A DNA stretch of 51,985 nucleotides from Candidatus Zhuqueibacterota bacterium (lineage in GTDB: Bacteria; Zhuqueibacterota; Zhuqueibacteria; Residuimicrobiales; Krinioviventaceae). Of this stretch, positions 10,001 to 14,757 are shown piece after piece. The notes under the pieces were generated by a model. It was not told the origin of the DNA. It saw only the letters and a list, made by a program, of their open reading frames with translations, and made no database searches. How positions within the stretch are numbered: the stretch's first letter is position 1; the number at the start of each line of letters is the position of its first letter. Where the stretch lies: the NCBI GenBank assembly GCA_016928775.1, contig JAFGKD010000094.1, positions 73,504 through 125,488 on the forward strand. Direction: 5' to 3'. Both the position numbers and the translations under genes were made by a program.

Positions 10001-10332
10001 CGGTTATTTCTCGGTGGGTAAGCGGGAACCGCAACAACGCCGGCAAACAAGCAGCCCAAAAAGGCGGCGAGATAATCGAGACTGGGTTGGTAGAGCAGTA
10101 GAGCTCGTTCACCATTTAAACCAGATTCTGCCAGCAAAGTGCCTATTTGTTTGGATCTTTTTTCCAAATCTGCAAAGGATAAGCGTTCTGCCTCCTCTTC
10201 GCCGTCCGGTAAAAATGTATAAACGACTTTATTTGGATTGTGTTTAGAGTGCCATTCAACCACATCTATCAGAGTTTGTGGTTTAAATTCCGTTTTATTC
10301 ACTTGTTTCATCCCTAGTGGTCCCCACGTCAT
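1018..10332 (-). CDS. Hybrid PKS-NRPS lipopeptide megasynthase, FAAL-ACP-KS-AT-DH*-ACP-C-A-PCP
   Basis: Residues are counted from 10332; ATG 10311 is an alternative start and neither has a clear ribosome site. Domains: fatty-acyl-AMP ligase 20-590 (YTSGSTGNPKG); ACP 612-690 (GLDSA, Ser646); KS 702-1125 (DTACSSS Cys871, His1006, His1045); AT 1225-1510 (GHSIGE Ser1317, HAFH 1416-1419, a malonyl-type signature); DH-like 1590-1865; ACP 1912-1975 (GLDSI Ser1945); C 2000-2450 (HHIVMDM); A 2475-2960; PCP 2980-3046 (GGHS Ser3010); then a basic tail of about 58 residues resembling a docking segment. No KR is present, and the DH lacks its catalytic His (Phe1622 in its place) although Asp1791 remains. 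The A-domain specificity positions read DASSIAAVCK by alignment to GrsA, close to a tyrosine code. Known logic: FAAL loads a free fatty acid on ACP1, KS/AT extend it once, and C joins it to the amino acid on the PCP. The product is inferred to be an acyl-ketide amino-acid lipopeptide passed to the next proteins. Confidence 0.95.
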   Translation of the reverse strand: MTWGPLGMKQVNKTEFKPQTLIDVVEWHSKHNPNKVVYTFLPDGEEEAERLSFADLEKRSKQIGTLLAESGLNGERALLLYQPSLDYLAAFLGCLFAGVVAVPAYPPRNNRNLGRVQSIIDDAQAKVALTSESLLHKITSMFSTVEGLKNVTLLTTDSDLGGYEEKWAPPHVSGDYLAFLQYTSGSTGNPKGVMLSHNNLLHNLSTIHEAYSITPDSKGVIWLPPYHDMGLIGGLLETLYAGAHTIYMPPAAFLQRPMRMLETITKYKAQVSGGPNFTYDILVNKSTPEQREHLDLSSWQVAFNGAEPVRWETLDRFATTFEPYGFDRKALLPCYGLAESSVFVCSSRIDKLPVVKKFDKKALEHNKLVLSDDEKNGRVLVGSGHFSGDQVVKIVDPETCLEVANGEMGEVWIKGRSISRGYWNRQEESEKTFQNYIADTKEGPFLRTEDRGFLMGDELFITGRIKDLIIIRGVNHYPQDIERTVEVCHPALRLGGGAAFSVEVGDEEKLVIAHELEFRQNPEIREVAAAMREAVAENHDLQLYALVLVKPGRIPKTSSGKIQRYAARQGYLDDTLDKVDIWHADDQAMQAPQIPSRAETTERPTPKSPRLKEIERWIVAKISKELNIAAADIDVSQPFARYGLDSARATGLAGDLEEWLGRPVSATLAYDYPTIEALSRYLSDEDNIQESAAIQNSDKHENIAIIGMGCRFPGAQNVREFWKLLVDGVDAISEVTKDRWDIDELYDPEPGVPGKVVTKSGGFIQDVDKFDAQFFGISPREANRMDPQQRLAMEVSWETLEDAGYAPSSLSGSVTGVYIGVSNNDYANLLNGDIKNIDTYTGTGNAFSIVANRLSYFYDFRGPSMALDTACSSSLVAIHQAVRSLRAGEINLALAGGVNLVLSPEITVTFSHARLMSPDGRCKTFDADANGYSRGEGCGFLALKRLSDAERDGDRIYAIIRGSAVNQDGRSNGITAPNGLAQQDVIRKALQDANVEAKDIDYIETHGTGTILGDPIEVKAIAAVMRDRTKDNPCLIGSVKTNIGHLESAAGVAGVIKTALALNHQLIPSHLFFKKINPHIPINEMPIEIVSRSRPWSVKTKPRRAGISSFGFGGTNSHIILEEAQAVTLDTNNVDRTAHIITLSSKSEKGLNDQARSMFHFLESTTEEIADICYTGNTARDHFKHRLAIVGTDRHDFQTKMSGILENQVLSNGFAGSSQFAAHKVAFLFTGQGSQYINMGKSLYETNKVFKRALDQCDQISRAVLDKPILSIIYNNDNDPLINQTIYTQPAIFAIEYALAEVWQEWGIFPDYVMGHSIGELVAAYYAGVFSLEDAFKLVAARGRLMGSLPTGGKMAAIFADIPTVTAKISQYNSVDIAGVNGPQTIVISGTHHEIDAILDQFQAQEIQVRELVVSHAFHSAAMDPILDEFEKIASEIEYKKPQIPIVSNVTGTVQENIPDAAYWRSHIRNTVQFYAGISTLRDVGCDVFVEPGPNPHLIGMGRRSMPTYNAIWVGSLKSSEDDWSYLLKSVAQLYVNGLNIDWQAFDQSYSRLKVRIPTYAFQRQRYWLQPRETDLVQKSDNGRVQGQKVHPLLGYELPSPLATIQFQNKINGNLDTYLHDFSLSNSPVLPSSAFVEMGLSAGRRALKDEHVALKNVKFHSDLLLKASGTQIQFLVTPESREEANFKAYSLEEQTDEKIWILHAEGTIVHEEQTEYQGPETSIPMLLKQTQKADMKDYYQRLETGGLCLGNNSPILGEIFLGENMALAKVNVPEDILPEIDNYQIHPMFLDACCQTIALTLQNSSDILIADGFERQINYQQNYSDVWCIATTDSVANDHVIADAYLVNRNGSVIHLIKRARFKRVNAAEKNIYKASTEHNVKSESEVKQPDSGVSLTKDELMSADAAHRGDMLAVFIQKQLAAILGMHPEQLDLKQPVTNFGLDSIMAVELQVKLERAWSFKLPVARLIVGPTIEELCEFILQELEKHDESALIKASTEPEYGLFPLSKGQEAMWVQHQMAPKSIYNPVYAVRIRSAIDLDVLHNALQIIVNRHPSLRTTFHFKGGEQIQHVHEHMDVLFDIEDVAQLDNKAVQKRIEVLANEPYDLTKGPLFRTTVLERSKQHSILVIAAHHIVMDMWSLAIIVNEISQLYLNTDVNFTFLPLRYRYTDYVAWQNELLQNSAGEKMFSYWAKKLAGSLPVLELPTDFARPPVQTFNGKIRSLKLGLELTDKVKKLSDARGVTLYMTLLAAFKILLYKYTGQDDIIVGTPTTGRSRSEFSDIVGYFVNPVALRSFVKRHVSFTEFLTDVQQTVVGALEHQDYPFYQLVEKLAPARDASRTPIFQTMFVYQRAHVLDNEGLSSISLGIEGEEMTFAGHPISVLPIEDQVSPFDMTWMIAEAKDGLAASLTFNTDLYHEETVLRLLDQYKTLLESIVEQPEAHIAHLQVVPYSELYQVLFGWNDTHVPLPKSPCIQNLFEEQVRRHPEAIAVHFEDQDLSYGQLDAMANQLGHYLQQRGVGAETIVGLCVERSLETVVGLLGILKAGGAYLPLDPHYPKERLRYMIEHSHVRNVITLSDLRENLPDFDGTYIYLDLEKQAVAEQSRTCPNITTGKKNLAYIIYTSGSTGQPKGVMLTQEGLINLVQAQIKIFDVRPDSRVLQYASFSFDASVSEIFMALISGATLYMISRETMLSQKGLLEALKNNAITTVTLPPSILAVLPEAELPELETIISAGEACTKNTVNRWKKGRRFINAYGPTESTVCTTANVIDGEIHSDNIPIGTAIDNLRLYIVDQEMNPVPIGVPGELLIGGIGVARGYFDRPDLTASKFIPNPWADTPGERLYRSGDLVRYLVDGKIEFLGRIDHQVKIRGLRVELGEIESTILKHPDIKNAVVLARRVKTGETRLAAYYLSNDNQDISYVSLSSFMKKKLPPYMVPSAFMRMDDFPLTQNKKIDRRAFPDPFFKQQLNRTDIVKPKNDIERTIAEAWRKVLNIKQVSIHDNFFEIGGHSLMMVKLHAILEESLNTKLSVVELFQYPTIASQAKFLSTSKKESMAIRNVEMRAVRQRNKIQAQRDRYSKAKNGERYGSRNYARLSKTIEEYKGT

Positions 10333-11420
10333 TCAAGAGTAAATGGTAAAAAGCCACAATCCTACTCACAAAAGGTTCAGAAAATAGTCAAGCTGCGTCA
10401 TTTTTCTACTCTAACAAATTTCATGTCCAATAAATTCAACATGATGTCCTGCTTATTCGACAGCTGGCTTACTGCCCATCGTTGCCCGATTCCCTCGGAT
10501 GCCACTGCCCAGGTTTCCCTACAGAGAGTAGGATATATACTAACAAATGTCATTTGATTTTATTTCATGATTATGTTATAAAAACGTGAATTTTTCTTAC
10601 TGTACCGTTGCGCCCATTGTGTGGATTTTCTATATGCAGTTTTTGAGAACGGAATTACCCTGATTAAAGATTTAAAATCCACCAATGAAACATTGTCAAT
10701 AGTGGTTTTATTCCAGAGTCAGACCATCCTGTAATCTCCAGCATGGGCATTTTAAATCAAGAAAAAGAGTGTGAACCTGATATTATCCTATCGTCGTCAC
10801 GCCACACGCACATATCAGCTCCACGTTTCTGTGAGTGGATTAGCGGGCTAAAGCTTTTCGGATGCAGGTCGGAAGATGCTCTCAAGATGTGTGGACAAAT
10901 AATAGTATCTTTTTCGTCTAATGTCCTCCAATTGGTTAAGCGCTTTACTAAAATTTGCACTTCGGCAATATCTCTGCCAAAAGGCACGCCAAATCATTAA
11001 TTCTATATTAATTAATAATGTATTGACCAATTTCTTCCGTACGCCATACAAGCTGTTGTCTATATCTATTGAATGCACTTTTCATACGAAACACGAGACT
11101 GCTGCAGCTTATTAATTAATATTCATTTAGACCAGCCATTTGAATGATGTGCAGCCGCGCCCGAAGGCAGTTGCCAACACAAACTTGTGACATATAAATA
11201 TACAAATTTGGAGTAAAAACACGGACAAAAATAACACATTTGAGTTCAATATTTAACGCGGTTTTCATTTTAACTGATCATATCTTTGTTTCATGTATGA
11301 ACAGTGTATCAGCAAGGTACAGCCGACATAAAGTGATAATTTCACCCAAAGAATTTGTTAAATAGACATTTGAGCAGACATATCCATCCTTTAAAACCGT
11401 GATTTTCGGATTAGGGTCGA
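10333..11420. other. Gene-poor region upstream of the megasynthase
   Basis: About 1.1 kb between the stop of the SGNH hydrolase gene and the start of the megasynthase, both on the minus strand. It is AT-rich and holds no frame I can assign. The longest minus-strand reading just upstream of the megasynthase (10398-10553, 51 codons) has no ribosome site. The 76-85 codon frames between 10743 and 11115 lie on both strands and resemble no family. It does hold an imperfect direct repeat pair (10407-10424, 10536-10553) and the same 12-bp palindrome TATTAATTAATA twice (11006-11017, 11110-11121). Promoter and control sites for the megasynthase should lie here, but I cannot place a convincing one. Confidence 0.6.
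10407..10553. repeat. Imperfect 18-bp direct repeat pair, 129 bp apart
   Basis: Positions 10407-10424 and 10536-10553 match at 15 of 18 bases; the shared core reads CTAACAAATKTCAT on the plus strand. They bracket a GC-richer stretch upstream of the megasynthase. They could be paired regulator sites, the ends of a small lost insertion, or chance in AT-rich DNA. Confidence 0.4.
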
Positions 11421-13091
11421 CTATCGTAGCAAGAGCGATTTTTTTGTCTGGACAACCTTTTTATCAGCTAAAAGTCGATAGTAATAGAGACCGCTCGAGA
11501 CACACTCACCGCTATCGTCTTTGCCGCCCCAAATGACTGAATATCGACCAGCCGGCTGGAAAGCGTTCACCAATGTTCGCACTCTTTTGCCGAGTGCATT
11601 ATAAATCGCCAGTTCGACTGCTACGCTGTTGGGAAGTTGATAGGAAATGAGCGTCGATGCGTTGAATGGATTCGGATAATTTTGCGCCAAATCAAGCTGC
11701 TGTGGAAGAAATGATTCCCTCTGAATATCAACAGCGGAAATCGACCAATCAACGGTTAACGTATCTGCTGACAGCACCTCGAGTCCGTCAAAATACGCCT
11801 TGGTGAAATAACGTTGTACTCTGTCCGGACGGGCACTACCAGTGCTGCTTTGCGGCTCGGAAATTCGATACCCTTTAATATCCAGGAACGGCTCTCCCGT
11901 GTCATTTGAGCGAACGACCTTGAGATAACCGCTGTCGAACGTTGGCAGTACATAATACTTGTAGCGGGTAAACCTGCTACCCGGCTCGATATCATCAATG
12001 TAAAGTGCCGGGGCGTGAAGCGGCGCTGAACGCATGACTCTGAATTCATAAGCACCAACCGACTCGCGGACGCCAGTGACCGGACCGATGGGGGTTAATT
12101 TTACAAAGCGGGCATCCATCGGCATTGTACGATCGACAGCGATCCGCACCGAGGCATCGCCTCCTTCGGATTTGTCGACCGCCATCTGCCACTCTATTGA
12201 ATCGGTCGAAACTTCGATGGTATAATACTGACCAAACGCCGCGCCCTCCTCGCCAAAGTCGGTTTGGAACAAATCAATCGACTCGACTGCATCAAGATCG
12301 ACTACAGCGGCACCGCTGCTTTTACAAGACCATTTGCTTCGGGGATCGCCGTCCACCAGCGCTTCCGGTGAAGTGCACATGTCAAAACTGATCGCCGTGA
12401 CCGGTTTGCCTTTTGCCACATCGACATCTTGTATCTCGGTCACACTCTTGCCGGTCATGGCATGGTAAACAATCCTGGCCATCTCCCAGGCCCCTTCGGC
12501 ACTGGGATGAATATCATCCGGGAATAATACATTACGGTCGATGAATGGTTGATAAAAATCGATTGTATCGACATTTGTCGAGTCAGCAATTTTTCGAATC
12601 ATTGGAATAATATCTGTTGTAATGATGGAATCTCGGATACCCCACTGTACGGAGAACGCCGGTGGCGGCAGGCAGGCGTAGATGTCGACATCTGAATTCA
12701 CTGTACGAAAGGTATCGATCATTGAGATATAATCCGGCACATATTCATCCTTGAATTCCCAGTTTTGTGGTTTGCTGTCATTAGTGCCTAACAAAATGAC
12801 CACAACGTCCGGCACCATCTCAATAGCGGCTTTAAATTCCGGTTCCACCCAGAGCGGATAATCACCTTTTTTCAACATGGTTCGCCCCGAGTTACCGGCG
12901 TTGAGGACTGTGTAACTCTCACCTAACAATTTTTGCAACTGCGCGGGATAGCTGTCGTTGACTTGATCAGCAATACCGGCACCGAAGGTGATGCTGTTGC
13001 CAACGCATGCGACCTTCAGTTCTTGAGCCGAAGTGGCAGTACAACCGGTGTAAATTAAAAAACATACAATTACAAGGTAACACGTTCTCAT
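11421..13091 (-). CDS. Secreted SGNH/GDSL hydrolase with discoidin-like region and type IX-style sorting tag
   Basis: The start at 13091 gives 556 residues and has AAGGAG 7-8 nt upstream; a GTG-type start six codons earlier is less likely. It opens with a lipoprotein-like or Sec signal (CYLVIVCFLIYTGC). The SGNH esterase domain covers about residues 25-225: block I CVGNSITFGAG, block III GTND, and block V DDIHPSAEG carrying the Asp/His pair. Next comes a region resembling F5/8 type C sugar-binding modules (about 230-345), then a linker and the FlgD-like C-terminal module with NYPNPFNASTLISYQLP, ending KSLLLR. The family removes acyl groups from polysaccharides and small esters, and the close carbohydrate genes suggest an acetyl-esterase on plant or algal polysaccharide. 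The substrate is inferred. It ends about 1.1 kb before the megasynthase gene on the same strand, too far to assume one operon. Confidence 0.85.
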   Translation of the reverse strand: MRTCYLVIVCFLIYTGCTATSAQELKVACVGNSITFGAGIADQVNDSYPAQLQKLLGESYTVLNAGNSGRTMLKKGDYPLWVEPEFKAAIEMVPDVVVILLGTNDSKPQNWEFKDEYVPDYISMIDTFRTVNSDVDIYACLPPPAFSVQWGIRDSIITTDIIPMIRKIADSTNVDTIDFYQPFIDRNVLFPDDIHPSAEGAWEMARIVYHAMTGKSVTEIQDVDVAKGKPVTAISFDMCTSPEALVDGDPRSKWSCKSSGAAVVDLDAVESIDLFQTDFGEEGAAFGQYYTIEVSTDSIEWQMAVDKSEGGDASVRIAVDRTMPMDARFVKLTPIGPVTGVRESVGAYEFRVMRSAPLHAPALYIDDIEPGSRFTRYKYYVLPTFDSGYLKVVRSNDTGEPFLDIKGYRISEPQSSTGSARPDRVQRYFTKAYFDGLEVLSADTLTVDWSISAVDIQRESFLPQQLDLAQNYPNPFNASTLISYQLPNSVAVELAIYNALGKRVRTLVNAFQPAGRYSVIWGGKDDSGECVSSGLYYYRLLADKKVVQTKKSLLLR

Positions 13092-13255
13092 TGGTGATCT
13101 CCTTTGCAAAAACAGATGATTGCTACTGAAAGATATAAAATAATATTACAAAAAAGCATGCAGAAAGCAAATCTTTTTGCGCAAAGTGATTGCCTTATTT
13201 GTTCACAAGATATATCGCCAAAAGTCAAAGATATGTGACCAAAACGACAAACTCC

Positions 13256-13285
13256 TTGATTTTTATTAATAAATCCGTATATTTG
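13256..13285 (+). promoter_or_regulatory. Candidate Bacteroidota-type promoter for the citrate-lyase-like pair
   Basis: TTG at 13256-13258, a 19-bp gap, then TATATTTG at 13278-13285, a full match to the -33/-7 consensus TTG-N19-21-TAnnTTTG of Bacteroidota primary sigma. It can equally be read as TTGATT-N16-TATATT. It lies about 165 bp upstream of the first gene and points towards it. Confidence 0.45.
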
Positions 13286-13367
13286 GCCGCGTTTAAAAAG
13301 CACAGTACACAAATCAATAACACATGATGCGGTTTCCGCGCCAAAATTTTTATTTGCAGATTATGTT

Positions 13368-13400
13368 AAAGGCACATCCTTGCACAGGTGTGCCTTTTTC
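13368..13400 (+). terminator. Hairpin with T-run in the leader of the citrate-lyase-like pair
   Basis: A 9-bp stem AAAGGCACA/TGTGCCTTT (13368-13376 with 13389-13397) encloses a 12-nt loop and runs into a T-rich tract. It has the shape of an intrinsic terminator yet stands between the candidate promoter and the start codon at 13450, with no gene ending before it on the plus strand. An attenuator, or the end of a short leader RNA, is the simplest reading. Confidence 0.5.
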
Positions 13401-13449
13401 TATTTATCGCTGCAATTCACCTCAATTTTTTTAAAAAGGAACAGACCTT

Positions 13450-14715
13450 ATGCAGATCACAGGACTGCGGTACGGCAAGCAATTGCTTGACCTTGTCGAG
13501 TTTCCGGCGGCAAAAATGCTAACCGGCGGTGCCACAAAGGAAGAAATACAGGAATTATTGGACGAATCCGGCAAGGTTGTCGTCAAACCATTCTTTTATG
13601 GCGGTGTTGGCAAAAAGGGGAAATCAGGCCTCATTCGAATCGTCGATAATGTGCATGACGCGATGAAAGCGAAGGAGGAGCTCTATTTTGCCTCGCACAA
13701 CTGGGGCGCCAAAACGGTGCGCGCAAACGGCGTCACTTTTGAAGAGTACATTGAGTCAGATATCGAAGTCTATTTCAGCATTTCGGTTTCAACGCGCTTG
13801 CGCAAACCGATCTTTATAATCTCAACGTATGGCGGCGTCGATATAGAAACGCTCCCACCTGAAAAAAAGCACTCCACGTGGATTGATCCTTTTATTGGCA
13901 TCAAATCGTTTGACTTGACAAATGTTCTCGGCGATATGGGATGTCCGCAACAGTATATCTCGCCACTCGTACAAACGCTCCCCAAATTGTGGGAACTTTA
14001 CGACAATTACGGACTGACGACCATCGAACTCAATCCTATTCGGATGAAAAAAGTGGAAAATCGCTATGTGCCGATTGGCTGTGATTTGAAAGCAGCGTTT
14101 GACCAGGATAATCCAGGCTGGCGGCGTCTTGGTTTGCCCAAAACAATTTTTCAGGCCGATGTGACGCCTTTTGAAGCGGAGATAAACTTGTTGCGCACTT
14201 ATCAGGGCCAGAGTGATGTACTCGAGCTGAATCCAGAAGGCACGATCGTTCCCTTTATGTTTGGCGGAGGTGCCAACTCCGCTGCCACGGAAACCTTGGG
14301 AACAAAAGGTATTTTCTCTTCCGACTTTGGCGGCAATCCGCCGTACGATAAAATGTATGACATCAGCCGCATTGTTTTTAAACATTGGTATGATCAGGCC
14401 AATGTACTGCTCATCATTGGCGGCAAAGCTAACAATACCGACATTTATGTGACATTCAAGGGCATGTTTGATGCCCTGCGCGACCATGTATCCAGGCACG
14501 GCAAACGCCCGATATATACGGTGGTCGGGCGAGGTGGCCCCAACTTGATACGCGGCATGTTTTACGGCAAAGACATCCTCGACCGCCTGAAACTGCCATA
14601 TAAAATGTTTGGCTATGACTCATCCATGATCGGTGTGCTCGATTATGCGCGACAAATCGACGATTGGTGGGCTGAAAAAGGACGCGCAGCGTATGAGAAA
14701 AAATTCAAAAGTTAA
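13450..14715 (+). CDS. ATP-citrate lyase-like small subunit (ATP-grasp, citrate-binding)
   Basis: 421 residues resembling ATP-citrate lyase beta and succinyl-CoA synthetase beta. The N-terminal ATP-grasp half includes VVVKPF followed by a Gly/Lys-rich loop, the STYGGVDIE segment typical of the family, and the metal-binding TIELNP around residue 195. The C-terminal citrate-binding half has MFGGGANSA, FGGNPPYDKMYD, IIGGKANNTD and GRGGPNLIRG, all characteristic of citrate lyase and citryl-CoA synthetase. The known reaction is ATP-driven formation of citryl-CoA together with the large subunit. The large-subunit gene follows 42 bp downstream in the same direction, so this is a two-gene operon. Start ATG 13450 has AAAGGA about 9 nt upstream. 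It could feed acetyl-CoA from citrate or serve a reductive TCA cycle; no other genes of that cycle are in the window. Confidence 0.85.
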   Translation: MQITGLRYGKQLLDLVEFPAAKMLTGGATKEEIQELLDESGKVVVKPFFYGGVGKKGKSGLIRIVDNVHDAMKAKEELYFASHNWGAKTVRANGVTFEEYIESDIEVYFSISVSTRLRKPIFIISTYGGVDIETLPPEKKHSTWIDPFIGIKSFDLTNVLGDMGCPQQYISPLVQTLPKLWELYDNYGLTTIELNPIRMKKVENRYVPIGCDLKAAFDQDNPGWRRLGLPKTIFQADVTPFEAEINLLRTYQGQSDVLELNPEGTIVPFMFGGGANSAATETLGTKGIFSSDFGGNPPYDKMYDISRIVFKHWYDQANVLLIIGGKANNTDIYVTFKGMFDALRDHVSRHGKRPIYTVVGRGGPNLIRGMFYGKDILDRLKLPYKMFGYDSSMIGVLDYARQIDDWWAEKGRAAYEKKFKS

Positions 14716-14757
14716 GCTTGATCGTCAAAGACTTTAATCCAAAATCCGGGTACAATC

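Noticed and set aside
10440..10530. GC-richer segment with GCCACTG-like piece, considered as a cobalamin or c-di-GMP riboswitch
   Set aside because: The other conserved boxes and their order are missing on both strands.
10398..10553. 51-codon minus-strand frame just before the megasynthase
   Set aside because: Tempting as a precursor or leader peptide, but without a ribosome site or recognisable family; its ends are the imperfect direct repeat.
10743..11115. Overlapping 64-85 codon frames on both strands
   Set aside because: They overlap each other, lack ribosome sites and resemble no family; treated as non-coding.
13822..14499. 225-codon minus-strand frame
   Set aside because: Opposite the citrate-lyase-like small subunit; no recognisable domain.
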